Below, one piece after another: positions 45,201-60,200 of a DNA stretch of 64,000 bases (its first letter is position 1; the number at the start of each line of letters is the position of its first letter). The notes below the pieces were generated by a model. It saw nothing but the letters and a program-made list of their open reading frames with translations. It was not told where the DNA came from and did not search any database. This DNA comes from Candidatus Caldilinea saccharophila (lineage in GTDB: Bacteria > Chloroflexota > Anaerolineae > Caldilineales > Caldilineaceae), in the NCBI GenBank assembly GCA_016710365.1, contig JADJVW010000027.1:44405-108404 (forward strand), written 5' to 3'. Both the position numbers and the translations under genes were made by a program.

Positions 45201-48200
45201 CTGCTCACCTATACGATCATAGTCACCAATAGCGGACCGATTACGGCGACCAACGTCACTATCGTAGACGCGTTACCCTTCAGCTTTACGCTCTCCAACG
45301 CCACTCCCAGTCAGGGATCCTGTGGCGCTGCAACGCATCCGGTTGTCTGTGATCTGGGCGACCTGCCGGTCGACGCCTCGGCTACCGTGACGGTGGTGGT
45401 CATGGCGGAGGCTGCGGTCTCTGCTAATGTGGTCAACACAGCGCATGTCATCGCCGACAACCCCGACAGCAACCTTGCCGACAACCAGGCCAGCGTGCAG
45501 ACGCATGTGATCCGGCGCATCCCACTCATGCTCAGCTATCGCGCCATCGCGCCCGAAGCGTCGTTGGGCGGCGCCGTCTCGCACACCTGGCACAACTGGT
45601 CGCTGCTTTACGTGGAAGGATTGGGCACCGCCTGCCGCAACAATGACGTGCTCTACATGGGCGCGCCGACCACAATCCTGCGCGGCGATTTAGGCGTCAA
45701 TATCAACACAGCGACGCCCAATTCCTGTGAACCCGAGGCGATTACCGTCAATGTGATGGGCGGCGCCGCCGGCGAATTGACCGACAACCTCGTCGTGACC
45801 CTGACCCTGGGCGCCAGGGATGTGTACACGTTCACCGGCTATAGCGGCTTTTTTGCGGCCAATCCGCCCAGCACGGTGATTTCCGCCGCCAACCGCATCA
45901 CCTGGACCTGGGATGCCGCGCTGCCGATTACGGCGGCCGGTCAGATTCACCTGGACGTGCTGCGCCCTTGTGCGGCGACCGGTGCACTGGTCAGCGACTT
46001 GTCCTTCCAGGATCGCTGCGATGCCAGTTTCACCAAGAGCGACACCGACGATTTCATTCCCACTAAACCCGATCTTTATCTCTTTTTGACGCCTTCCAAA
46101 TACGAGGTTGTCGATCGCACAGCGGTCTGGACGACCTATCTCATCAACACCGGCAACGGCGACGCGGTCAACGCGCTGATCACGAACACGCTCGGCGCCG
46201 GACTGGCCTACAGTTCCTCGGTCGTCACCGACGCGACCGGAGTAGTTACGCAGCCCAACGTCGGTGATGGCAACGACGTGCAGTGGATAATCCCACGCCT
46301 GGCGCCTGGCGCACAGGTGCGCATCGACGTGATCGCCGATGTGATCGCCTGCTCTGGTCTGAACATGCAAGCCTTTGCCGACGCAAGCTGTCTCAGCGGC
46401 ACGTGCGCCGCGGTCGGCCCTCAAGAAGTGCAACTGGTGCGCGCACCGGCCGCCCTGCTTTCCAGCAACAAGCAGGTGGCGGAACTGCCACTCTGCGAGT
46501 CGGGGCCGGTCGAATTGATCGTGCAGAACGCCTCGGCCGGCGCGACGGAATATGGCTTTGTAATTACCGACACGCTCCGTTATGTCACCGCGATCTCCGA
46601 CACCTTTGCGCTGACGGTGACCAACCGCAGCGGGGCGATTATCACGACCACCAGCGCGTTTACACCGGTGATGACACGCGATGGCTATACGCAGACCCTG
46701 GTGTGGGATGCCGCCAATCTGCCGGTTGATGACCCGCTGCGCACCATTTTGGACAGGCGGAATGCAGGCGACATCATTCGGATCGGCTTCCAGGTGCAAT
46801 CAAGCTGCGTATCGGCCGGTCAAAGCCAGGTCCAGTCCAGCGTCACTGCGGTCGAAGCCTGTCAATTGCCCCTCGGCAGCAACGAAAATGCGGTGTCATT
46901 GAAGGTGACCGAGCCGCAGCTTGTGGTGACCAAGTTGGTGCGCAATGCCACAGTCGGCGGCGGCTATGTCAGCGGCGGCTACGCCGGCGCCGGCGACACC
47001 CTCGTCTACGAGGTGGTGGTCAACAATATCGGCCAGCAGCGCGTGACCAACCTCTTTGTCGAGGATCAACTGCCGCCCACCTTCAACCTGACGGCAGTCG
47101 ATGTGCTGACCTCCAGCCAGAGCGGCGCGCCGCCACTGCTCAAGTGGCACGAAGAAGGCGGCGTCACGCTGGACGTCAACCAGATGCGCGTCTATCACAT
47201 CACGGGGACGGTTACATCTGACGCGTGCACCAATCCGAACACAAGCAACCGCGCCTCGGCGTCGTATGCCTGTTCAACCTCGGATGTCTGCGCGGCGGCG
47301 TCGAGCACGGTGACGACCACCTTCAGCACCAAGCCCGCCTTTACGCTGGCCACGCCGAGCGTCACGCTGGATCAATGCAGCGGCGGGCCGATCATCGTCA
47401 ACTTCCCGAACGCGGGTGCACGCGCCGAGAGCGTCGTGCTCACCTACACGCTGCCCACCGGGCTGGCCTATGCTGGCCTGGCGACCGGCTATTATCCGAC
47501 GCCGACCATTTCGCCAACCGTGGGCGCGTCCGGCGTCATCACCTGGCTCTATGACGTGATCCAGCAGGAAGTCACGACCAACACGCTGCGCTTCAACGTC
47601 AGCAACGCCGCGGGTGTATGCGCTGCGCCAGGCGCCAACAGCGGCGTAGCGGACCTTGGCTACGAAGACTCGTGCGGCAATCGCATCGATGATGTGAGCG
47701 AAAGCACGACGGCGATCACCGTGCAGGCGTCCGATATCGTGGTCAGCCAATCGCCGCGCACGCGTCCTGTCGTCGACGGTCAGGTGTATACGTGGACGAT
47801 CACCATCACCAACACCGGCAACTCCGCCACCAACAACCTGCTGGTGACGGAGACCGTCGGCAACGGCTGGGAAGTCGTCGCGGCGAGCACCGGTTCACCC
47901 GGCGTGGCCGCGCCGATCACCACCACCGGCACGGTCACCTGGCAGGTCGGCGCACTGGCGGGCAGTAACGGTGTGTGGACGGCAACGTTCAGCGCGCGTG
48001 CGCTCGATGCCGAGTCGGATTACGAAACCACCGTCACGGCAACGACCGCCTGCGCTGACGGCGGTTGCTTGCAGACGCGCGCTTACACCACCTATGCAAC
48101 GCCCAATAACTATTTCAGCAAGAATGTCACCCCCGCGGCGGCCACGATCGGCGATCTCATCACCTTCACCGTCAACGCCGACCTCTACGGCGATGTGCCC

Positions 48201-51200
48201 TATACCAACACGCTGCTCACCGACACGCTGCCGGTGGGTCTCGGCTATGTCGCCGCGTCGCTGCTGCTGCTCGAGGATATGGACGGCGCCGCGAGCAGCC
48301 AGACACTGGCGCCGACCAGCGCCGGCTGCCAACGCCAGCGGCGATATCTTCTGGAACGTGGGCGATCTCACCGGGCAGGTTGCCATGACCGCCGTCATCA
48401 CCGCCGTCGTGCAGGATCTGATCACGACGACTTTTCAAGGCCAGGTTTTCACCAACAACGCCCGGCTGACCTACAGCGACGACAGCCAGGCGTATGGTTT
48501 TGATGCGTCGGCGCCGATGACGGTCACCGAGCCGCTCCTGCACATCGGCAAACGTTCTCTGACCGCTGACGCCTGTTCGGCGCTGTTCTTCGAGCGCAAC
48601 TTCAACAGCGGCAGCGTGGCTGACTGGACGACCAGCGGCGGCGCGTGGAGCGTCGTCGACAGCACCTACCAGGTCGCGGCCGCTTCTACCGCACTTGCCC
48701 TCAACGGCAGCACGGCGTGGGCCGATTACAGCTACTCCGCCATGCTGCGCTCGACCGATGCGACCGGCGGCGATCTGGGACTGATCTTCCGCGCACAGAG
48801 CGCGTCGCAGTACTATCGCTTGCGCTGGACGCGCAATGCTGCGGGCAACGCAGGCAGCTATGTCGTCGAACGCGTCAACGGCGGCGCCACAACTATCGGC
48901 GCGGCTGGCGGCTCGTTTTACGATCTCAACCGCTGGTATCATGTTGAGGTGCGCGTCACCGGCAATCGCTTCCGCGTCTATATCGACGGCAGCCTGGCGC
49001 TCGACGTCACCGACGCCACACCGTCGTGGAGCGCTGGGCAGATCGGCTTCTACGCCAACAGCCAGACCAACGCCTATTTTGACGACGCGCTGGTGACGCG
49101 GCTCGACGCTGCCGGCTGCACCGTGGGCGCCGGCGATCTGGTCACCTACACGCTGACGATCTCCAACCAGGGAGAGGCGCCGGCGCGATCTCGTCATCAC
49201 CGGCGCGATCCCGTCTGGGACAAGCCTCCATGCCTACACCTTTGCCAGCAGCGACCCGGCGAGCGGCGTAACGGCCGAGCCGACGCCAATCCCAGGCGCA
49301 ACCGGCGCTCTGCGCTGGACGGTCAACCAGCTTGCCCCGATCGATCCCTTTGTCACCAACAACCATTCATCGATTACCCTGACGGTGGTGCTCAGCGTCT
49401 CGCCGACGATCCCGGCCAGCAGCTTGCTCACCAATCAGGCGTTGCTTACCTACGATTCGCAGGCCGGCAGCGGGCCGGCGGGCGTGCAGCGCAGCTACAG
49501 CGGCGGCTCGCACTCGACAACGGTGCAGACGGTCGCGCCTCCCGGTCTCACCAAGTCGGTGGCGCCCTTTACGGCGACGATCGGCCAGATCGTCGTCTAC
49601 ACGATCACCGTGCCGAGCACGCCCATCACGGCCGCACTCACCAACGTCACCGTGACCGACCAGATCAAGACCAACCTGCGCGTCACTGAGACGAGCATCG
49701 TGGCAAACCCGGCGCTGGTGAACCCGGCGGTCAGCTTCAGCGGGCAGCAGGTCTCGGCCACCTTCGACCGCATCGAGGCCAACGCCCAGGCGCAGGTCGT
49801 CGTCACCGGCGTCGTTGCCAACACGGCGATCAACCAGGACGGCGTGGTCGTCACCAACACTGCGCGGCTCGAGTACACCGACGGCATCGGCACGCCTGGC
49901 GCCAGTCACGTCCTGACCAGCAACGAAGTGAGCACCGAACTGGTCGAGCCGGTGTTGCAAATTCAGAAATCGGCAACACCCAACACCAACCTGCGCGCCG
50001 GCGACACCGTTACCTACGCGCTGACGATCCGCCACGCATTGACCAGCCGGTCGACCGCCTATGACGTGGTCGTGACCGATGTCGTGCCCACCGTGCTTGC
50101 CTACGCGCCGGACACGCTGCAGGTGACGTCGCCGTCCGGCTCCGTCATCTCGACAACGGTCGGCAACAACCTGACCATCACCGTCACCGACTACCCGACA
50201 CCGTCGGCGCCGATCACCATCACCTACACGGCGACGGTCATCCAGAGCGCAGAGCCGGCCTCCACCTACACCAACACGGCCTTCGTGCGCTACAGCAGTC
50301 TGCCCGACACGCCCGACGCACGCACCGGCAGCGGCGTCGACCCTAACGATTACTACACCAGCACGCAGGCGACAATCCAGACTGCACCGTTGACGATCAA
50401 CAAGACGCTGGACAATGACATCAATTACAGCGTCGGCGATCTCATCACTTACACGGTCGTCATGCCGTTGCCCACCGGCACAACACGCAATCTTGTGGTC
50501 ACCGACACTGTGCCGGCCGGCCTGCTCTACCTTGCGCCAACGAGCACGGTAATCGTCACGGCCACGCCCAGCATCACGTTGTCGTACAGCATTACGCCTT
50601 CCACGGGCAACGGTACTGGGGCATCGACAGCCATCCTGCGTATGCTGGCGCCGGTCAACAACCCGACGGGCGCCAGCGCCGTGCTGACGTGGACGCTGCA
50701 GCTCGTCGTCGTCGATGATGCCGCACGCACGGTCAACTTCAACGGCGCCATCAAGACCAATCAGGCTGCGCTCACCTATCTCAACGCGCAGAATCAGACG
50801 CTGGGCGCCTCCGACAGCGCCGAAACAACCTCGATCTTCGAACCCTTGCTCCACATTGGCAAGAGCTACGTCACCGACGACGCCTGTGCGGCGACGCTGC
50901 TGCAGGAGAATTTCAACGCCGGCGCCGCGGGCTGGAGTTCAAGCAACGGCGCGTGGAGCACGGTTGCCGCGCCGGGCTGGGTGCGCGCACCATCGGGCGT
51001 TACCTCGCTTTTCACTCGCTCCGGTGCGACCTTCACCGATTTCAGCTACTCGGCCATCGTCTCGGCTACGTCAACCAGCGGCTCGATCGGGCTGGTCTTC
51101 CGCGTCCAGGATTCCAACAACTACTATCGCTTTGTATGGACGGGCACGTCGCCGCATTACCGGCTGGAACGTGTGAACGGGGGCACGCCATCGACCGTGG

Positions 51201-54200
51201 TCACGGCAGTTTCGGCCGGCTTCGTCGCCAATCGCTGGTATCACTTCGAAGTGCGGGCGGTTGGCAATCAGTTCACGATTTACCGCGACGGCCAGCAGAT
51301 TTTGAGTGGCACGGACAGCACCATCGCCAGCGGTAGCGTAGGTCTCTATGTCGTCAGCAACAACGCTGCTTTCGACGACGTGCTCGTCACGCGCATGGGC
51401 GCCGACGGCTGCACGGTGGATATTGGCGATCTCGTCACCTACACGCTGACCATCTCCAACCAGAACCGGCTCACCGGCTACGATCTGGTGATCACCGATG
51501 TGCTGCCGGTTCACATGGCCTATGTGTCGTCCGAACTTGCCAGCAACGACCCGACCGCGGCGCTCACCGCATCGCCCAGCCCCGGCGACACCGGCGCGCT
51601 GGTCTGGGGCATGAACTATCTGGCGCCGACCGTGCCCTTCAATCCGCTGCAGCATTCGTGGGCCACGATCACACTGACGGCGCGCGTGCTGGACGATGTT
51701 TCCGCCGGCGTCCGCCTGACCAACCAGGCGCTGCTGCGCTACGACAACATGGCCGGCAGTGGGCCGGTCGGCATCGAGCGCGTCTACAGTGGCGGCAGCC
51801 ACAGCACCGCGGTGCGCACGGTCGATGCCACCCTGATCAAGAGCACTGCCCCCACGACCGTCACGATTGGCGAGAGCTTCCGCTACACACTCACCTTCCC
51901 CGGCAGCGGCGGCATTGCGGCCAATTTGTACACGGCGACCGTGACCGACACGCTGCCGGCCGGCTTCCGCATGATCGGCGCGCCACAGGTGATCGTCGAT
52001 CCACCCGCCAACATCGATCCAGGCGACATTTCGACTACGCGCGCCACGACCAAGACGGTGCTGATCGACTTCACGCGGATTCCGTCGTATACGCAGGTCA
52101 CAGCGATCATCACGGCCGTGGTGGAAAACCTGGCGATCAACCAGGATGGCGTGCGCTACACCAACACGGCCACGCTCGGCTGGCGCGATCTGGCCGGCAA
52201 CGTCCTGGCGCCTGTGACCTCAAATCCGGTGACAACCGATCTGGTCGAGCCGCAGTTGATCATCGAGAAGACGGCCTACCCGACCAATGTGACGCCGGGC
52301 GACACCGTCTTCTACATATTGCGCATCTACCACGCGCCGACCTCGACCGTGCCCGCCTACAATGTACTGATCAGCGACACCTTGAAGACAGCGCTTTCCT
52401 ACATCAGCGGCTCCTGGGAAGCCAACAATGATCCCTACTATCTGGCATCAACCGGCGTCTATACCGTCGATCTGCCCAATCTCCAGGCCTATTTCCCGGT
52501 GCTCAGCCTCTCGATCAATGCGGCGAACCCGTTGATCCTGCGCTATCAGGCCGTAGTCAATGTCGAAGTTGCGCCCGGCACAGTCATCACCAATGTCGCC
52601 GATACACAGTGGACCAGCCTGATGACCGATCCCTACGGTGAGGTGCGCAATGGCAGCGGCGGTGTGAACGATTACCGCACCGCCGACGAGGCCCAGGTCA
52701 GCCTCGATCAATTTACGGTGGCCAAGAGCGGGCCGATTACTATTACGGCCGGCGCACCCGTCACCTATGTCATCAACGTGGGCAACGGCAGCCCCATCAC
52801 TGGGACGAACGCCCGGGTCGTCGATACGATCTCCTTCCGCGTGACCGGGATTACCGGCGCGTTCTCGACGCCCCTGCGTCAGGGCGTCTGTTCGATGCTC
52901 TCAACCGGACCCCAGGGCAGCGTGATCGAGTGCCAACTGGGCGACATGCCGCCTCAATCGACCGGCGTCGTGACGATCACCGGGCGGGTCGATCCGGCCA
53001 CACCGGACGGCGCGCTGGTCGACGACTACGCCACTTTTTACATCACCGACTCCAACGGCGTGCAGCAGGAGCGTAGCGACGAGGCCGAAAGCCAGGTCGA
53101 AGTCGAGTCCGATCTGGCGATCCGTAAGTTGGCGCCGGCAACCGCCAACGCTGGCCAACTGATCACCTACACCCTGGTCGTGACCAACACGGGGCCGAGC
53201 AACGCGCGCGGCGTCGATGCCAAGGACATCCTGCCGCCGGGGCTGACCTTTGTGGCCGGTGCATCGACGCAGGGCGCCTGTGTCAGCGGTATCTGTCAGC
53301 TTGGTGAAATGAATTCAGGTCAAGCTATCACGATGGTGATCACAGCCAGCGTAGGCAGCAATGTCTCTGGCGTCATCACCAACACTGGCCAGGTCTTCTC
53401 GGCAACCGATGACCATGACCAGTCGAACAATCGATCCACGGCGACGACCACCGTGACCGCCAATACTGCCCTCCATATCGCCAAGGTCGATATGACCGAT
53501 CCGGTCTATGCGGGCAGCACCTACTTCTACCAGGTGACGGTGACCAACACTGGGCCGGCGCAGGCGAACAATGTCGTCATCACCGACACGCTGCCGCCGC
53601 ACGTCACCTTCGAGGGCGCAAGCCCTGGCTGTGCGTACGCCGCCGGCCGCGTCATCTGCAATGCCGGTGACATGGCCCCCGGCACGTGGTTTGGCTTCCT
53701 GATCAATGTGCGCGTGCCCGTCACCATCACGGATGGCACACGCGTCACCAACACGGCGACGGTCACGACCACCACCACTGTGCTGCCCAGCAGCACGCTG
53801 TCGGCCACCGCGCAGACCACCTTCTCGCAGACCATCGGCAGCCCCACCGATCTCGCCATCACCAAGGCGGTGACTCCCGCCCTGGTGACCGCCGGGCTTG
53901 TCAACGGCAACGCCATCACCTACACGCTGCGCGTCACCAACACCGGCCCGGCGCCGGCGACCGCGGTGCAGGTAAGTGATTTCTACCCGCCGCAGTTCGC
54001 TCTGGTCAGCGCCACCACCAGCCGGCCGATCACGCAGGCACAGTGCAGTGACGGCGGTGTCTGCGACCTCGGCGAGTTCGCCATCGGCGCATCGGCCATC
54101 ATCACGCTGGTCTTTGCGGCGCCATCTTCGGTGGTGTCGGGCGCGTACACCAATACTGCCTTCGTCGGCAGCGCCAGCCCAGACAGCAACCCGGCCAACA

Positions 54201-57200
54201 ACAGCGCCAGCGCGCCGGTGCAGGTGCTCAACAGCGTGACGTTGCAGGCAAGCAAGCTCGCTGCGCCCAACCCGGCCACGCCGGGCGCCGATCTGGCATA
54301 CACGATCTTTGTCACCAACACCGGCCCGTCGGATGCCACGAACGTGACCATTTCCGACACGCTGCCGGCGAACTTCACGCCTGCGCTGATCGTGAGCAGC
54401 CAGGGTGGCTGTGCAATCTTCCCGTGCAACCTGGGGACGATTGCGCCCAACGGCCACGCCTGGGTCACGATCAATGGTCGTGTCTCCGCCGCGGTCACCG
54501 CCGCCGGCCAACTCTCCAACACGGCGCGTATCACGTCGGCGCAGACACCGGTCGCCATCACTGCCGGCATCACGCCGGCGCTGAGCTTGCTCGCCGATGT
54601 GGGCGTCACCAAGCAAGGCACGGCCACCGCCTATCCCGGCGCGTCGGTCGTCTACACGCTGACCGTGCGCAACCTCGGTCCTAGCATTGCCAATAACACA
54701 CAGATCACCGACGTTCTACCGTCCGGCCTGACGCTGACCGGCGTCTCCGGCTGCACCAACACGGGCAGCGGCAACCAGATCCTCTGTGCGCTGGGTAATC
54801 TCAGCGCCGGCGCGGTGCAGACCATTCGGGTGACAGCCACGGTCAACAGTGATGTCTATCCAGGTTCGAGCCTGGAAAATGGCGTCGATGTGACCACCGC
54901 CAGCATCGACAACAACCTGCTCAACAACCGCGCCACTGCCGACACCACGGTGCTGGGCATCGCGGATTTTGCCATCAGCAAGCAGCAGATTGCCCCGGCC
55001 GGCACAGTCAATGCTGGCGAGCTGGTGACCTACACCATCACTGTCACCAACACCGGCGCCGGTATGGCGCGCAGCGTGGACGTCAAGGATGCGCTGCCCG
55101 CCGGCATGACGCTCGAACGCATCAGCGCCAGCGACGGCGGCGTCTGCGGCGGCGCGGTCTGCCAGTTTGGAACGCTGAGCATCAACGCCACGCGTACGAT
55201 CACGGTCGTGGCGCGGGTCGACGCTGGCGCCGCTGCCGGCAGCCTGACCAACACGGCCGCCATCTACTCCATTGACGACCCGGCGCCCGATACGGCGACT
55301 GCAAACACCACGATTGCCACCAGCGCCGATGTGTCGATAACCAAGGTCGATCTCACCGATCCCGTCGGCCCGACGGAAGATCTGCTCTACGAACTCGTCG
55401 TCGCCAACGCCGGGCCATCGAATGCGCAGAACGTTGTCGTGACCGACACGCTTGACAGCAACGTGAGCTTTGTTAGCGCCAGCGAGGGCTGCGCGCTCGA
55501 CGGTGCGGCTGTCGTCTGCACGGTAGGAACGCTGGCGGCCAATGCATCGGCCAGCTATCTGCTCGCCGTGCGCGCCGGCGACGTTGCGTCGGGCACGATT
55601 CTGACCAACAACGTCGTCGTCACGACGACAACCAGCGATCCGAACCCGGCCAATAACACCGACAGCACGACGACCACGGTGCAGCAGCCGGCCGGTCCAA
55701 CCGCCGATCTGAGCATCGTCAAGACGACCGCGCAGGGCAGCGTCGTTGCCGGTGAGCGCATTACCTACACGCTGACGGTTGCCAACGGCGGGCCGCAGGC
55801 CGCGACCAACGTGCGCGTGCTCGAGCTCATCCCGGCCGGCACGACCGTCGTCAGCCTGACGCCGAACAACCCCGACGCAGCCGATGAATACTGCTCGCTG
55901 GACGGCGCTTGTTATCTGGGCGCCCTCAACGTGGCAACCATCGCGACGATTGAGGTCGTGCTGCTCGTCGATGCTGACTTCAGCGGCGCCAACCTTCTGA
56001 ATACCGCGCAGGTGAGCGCAGATCAGCGCGACCCCGTGCAGAGCGACAACTTCGACGACGTGACGACGCCGGTCAGCACCTCCGCCGATCTCGCCATCGT
56101 CAAGTCCGACCTGGTCGATCCGGCCTATGCGGGGCAAGAGATTCTGTACCAGATCGTGGTGACCAACACCGGGCCGAGCGATGCCCGGAACGTCGTCATC
56201 ACCGACACGCTGCCGGCCAACACAGTCTTTGTCGGCGCCTCGGTCTACTGCACCGAGAGCGCAGGCCTCGTCGTCTGCCGTATGGGCGAGCTTGCCGCCG
56301 GCGCGACGAGTTCCGTGTTGATCCAGGTGCGGGCAGCCAACAACCTGACGAGCGGCGCCGTGCTCACCAATACCGTCCGCACGACCAGCAGCACGGCCGA
56401 TCCGGTCAGCAGCAACGATGTTTTCACTGCAACGACGACCGTCAACCAGACGGCGGGCGGGTTGGTCGATCTGGCGATTGCCAAGAGCGACACGCCCGAT
56501 CCGGTCATTGCCGGCGCGACGATCACCTACACGCTCAACGTGGTCAATTATGGCCCGGCTATCGCCACCGACGTTACGGTGATCGATGCGCTGCCGGCCG
56601 GCATGAGCCTGGTATCGGCGACGCCCAGCCAGGGTCTTTGCAACGCAGGCGTGACCTGCCTGCTCGGCACGCTCAACCCCAGCGCCTCGGCCACCGTCAC
56701 CATCGTGGCGACGGTGAATGCTTCCACGCCGGCCGGGGCGATCTTGAACGCAGCGCGAGTTTCGAGCGCCAATCCGGAGAGTAATCCGGCGGACAACGAG
56801 GCCGGCGTCGTCACGACGGTCACTATCGACGACAGCCTTGGTATCGACAAGATCGGGCCGGCGAGCGTGCGACCGGAGCAGTCCATCGTCTACCAGATTG
56901 TCGTCTCCAACACTGGCCCGTCGGACGCCACCAATGTCGTCGTGATCGATGTCATCCCCAGCGCGCTGGAGAATGTCAGCGCCGCGTCGACACAGGGTTC
57001 CTGCACCATTGCTGGCGGCGAGATTGTTTGCACGATCGAGCGGCTGGCTGCGGGAGCGCAGGCACTGATCTCCGTCAATGCCGACGTGCGCCGCAGCGCC
57101 AGTGGCACGATCCAGAACACGGTGACTGCCACCAGCGACGCCGACAGCAGCGGTGTGACCGACGCGACCAGCGCGTCGGTCATCACTTCCGCCGATCTGA

Positions 57201-60200
57201 TGGTTACAAAGCAGGCGCCGGCGTCGGGCATTCCGGGCGCAACGCTGCTCTACACCATTACCGTGCGCAACCTGGGGCCAAGCACGGCCAATGCGCTCTC
57301 GCTTGTCGATACGTTGCCAGAAGGCGTCACGTTCGCTGATGCCAGCCCGGGGTGCGGCGAGAGCGGCGGGGTCGTGAGTTGCTCGTCAAGTAGCCTGGCC
57401 GCCGACACGACAGCGCTCTACACTGTCACGGCCACGGTCAATGCCGACGTGCAGCCCGGCGCCAGCCTGGAGAATGTCGCCGAGGTCACGACTTCGACGA
57501 CCGACCCGAACCCGCTCAACAACCGCGCTACCGCCGACACTAGCATCGTCGGGGCGGCGAATCTGCTCATCGACAAGGCGCAGGTGACGGCCAATCCGAT
57601 TGTGGCCGGTGAACTGGTGACCTACACCATCACCATCACCAACGAAGGGCCTGGCCTGGCGCGCAGCGTCGACGTCAAGGAGCAGTTGCCCGCGGGCATG
57701 ACGCTGGACAGTATCGCAGCCAGCAATAGCGGCGTCTGCGGCGGGACGGTCTGCCAGTTTGGCACGCTGCCGCTCAACGCCACGCGCACGGTGACGGTCG
57801 TCGCCCGCGTCGGTGCCGATACAACGGCGGGTGCGCTGACCAACACGTCCGGCGTCTATTCGACCGACGACGCGACGCCAAGCGTCGCAACTGTCGAGAC
57901 GACTGTAGCGACAAGCGCGGACGTGGCAGTGACTAAAGCCGACCTCAACGACCCCGTCGGCCCGACCGAAGGCCTGCTCTACCAGATCGTCGTCATCAAC
58001 AATGGCCCGTCGGATGCCCAGAACGTAGTCGTCACCGACACGCTCGACAGCAATGTCAGCTTCGTGAGTGCCAGCGACGGGTGCGCGCAGGATGGCTCTG
58101 CCGTGGTCTGCACAATCGGTGCGCTGGCCGCAAACACGTTGGCAAGCTATCTGCTCGCCGTCAATGCCGGCGATGTGGCAACGGGCACGATTCTGACCAA
58201 CAACGTGGCCGTGACGACGACGACCAGCGACCCGAACCCGGACAACAACAGCGACAGCGCCACTACGACCGTCATGCAGCAATTTGGCCTGACTGCCGAC
58301 CTCGCCATCACCAAGACAACGAGCCAGGGCAGCGTGGTGGCCGGCGGACGCATTACTTACACCCTCACCGTGACCAACGCTGGTTCGCAAGCCGCGACCA
58401 ATGTGCGCGTGCTGGAACTCGTTCCGGCGGGGACGACAGTGGTCAGCCTGGCGCCGGACAACCCGGACGACGCCGGTGAATTCTGTTCGCTGGGCGGTGC
58501 GTGCTCTCTTGGCACTGTCAACCCATCGACGACAGCGACGATCCAGGTCGTGCTCGACGTGAACAGCGACTATGCGGGCAGCAGCCTGCTCAATTCGGCG
58601 CAGGTCAGCGCGGATCAGCGCGACCCGAACCAGGCCAACAACTTCGCCAGTGTGACGAGCAGCGTTATGGCAAGCGCCGATCTGACCGTCGCCAAGGCTA
58701 GTCTGGTCAACCCGGCCTATGCCGGCCAGGAAATTCTCTACCAGATTGTCGTCACCAACACGGGTCCCAGCGATGCGCGCAGCATTGTCATCACCGACGC
58801 GCTGCCCGCCAACACGAGCTTTGCGGGCGCGTCGCTCTTCTGCATCGAGAGCGGCGGTGACGTCACCTGCTTGCTCGGCGATCTGACCGCTGGGGCGACA
58901 ACCTCGGTGCTCGTGCAGGTGCGGGCATCGACCAGCCTGAGCGATGGCAGTGTCGTCACCAACACGGTGCGCGTCGCCAGCGCCACGGTCGACCCGGTGA
59001 GCGACAACGACCGCTTCACGACGACCACCACGGTCAATCAGCCCACGGGCAGTTTGGTCGATCTTGCAATTGCCAAGGCTGCGACCGCCAGCGTTGTGGC
59101 CGGCGAACGCGTTACCTACACGCTGGTCGTGACCAACAACGGCCCATCCGTTGCGACCGATGTCACCGTCATCGATCTCCTGCCCACCGGCGTGACCTTT
59201 GCCGGCGCCGAGGCGACGCAGGGTCTCTGCAACGGCGGCGTCACCTGTCTGCTGGGCGATCTCGCCGTCGATGCAACGGCAACGATTACCGTCATGGGCA
59301 AGGTGGACGCCGCTACGCCGACTGGTTCACTCCTGAACACAGCGCGCGTGGCAAGCGCCAATACCGAGAGCAATGTGAATAACAACCAGGCCAGCGCCTC
59401 GACCGCAGTGACGGTCGACGACAACCTAAGCATCAGCAAGCTAGCGCCGGCGACGATCCGCCCGGAACAGGCTATCGCCTACCAGATCGTAGTGAGCAAC
59501 AGCGGTCCCAGCGCGGCGACCAACGTCGTGGTAAGTGACCCGCTACCGGCGGGCGTCGGCAATGCGATTGCAGCGTCGAGCCGGGGCGTGTGTGACGTGT
59601 CGGCGGGCGTGGTGACGTGCAATGCCGGCACACTGCTGCCGGGCGAATTCATCTACGTGACCGTCAACGGCTACGTGGCGAGCAACGCCAGCGGAAGCCT
59701 GGCAAACACGGCAATCGCGACGAGCGACGGCGAGCCGGAAGGAGTCCGCGACAGCGTGACGACAACGGTGCAGACCGCCGCCGATGTCACGTTGAACCTG
59801 CAAAGTACGCCGACAGCGGTAGTAGGCACAACGGCGACCATCACCGCAACGGTGAGCAACATCGGGCCGAGCGTGGCGGACGGTGCGGTGGTGACCCTGA
59901 CACTGCCGGCGGGCACGAGCTATAGCAGCGAGAACCTGCCGAGCGGCTGGGTGGTGGCGTCGAGTACGGGGAACACCGTGGTGCTAACGACGAGCAACGC
60001 GCTGGCGGCCGGCGCGACGGTGGAACTGCCGGTGACGGTGAGCATCGACCCGGCGCTGACGCCTGGGACAAGCCTGCAATTCGGCGGCGTGGTCGCAACG
60101 AGCACGGCCGACCCGAACTTGACCAACAACAGTGCTGATGCAGACACCAGCGTCGCCGGGCAGACATCGTTTGTCATCGTCAAGCAGCAGGCGGCGCCGG

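Noticed and set aside
48300..49200. Programmed ribosomal frameshifting in the giant gene
   Set aside because: No slippery heptamer or pausing structure is evident, and similar breaks occur in many unrelated genes of the window.
49367..50854. Long minus-strand open frame opposite the DUF11 gene
   Set aside because: Its sequence is Arg/Gly/Asp-rich without any family motif and mirrors the codon bias of the sense gene. Several similar long antisense frames occur across the repeat region (for example 45,690-46,799 and 54,716-56,137).
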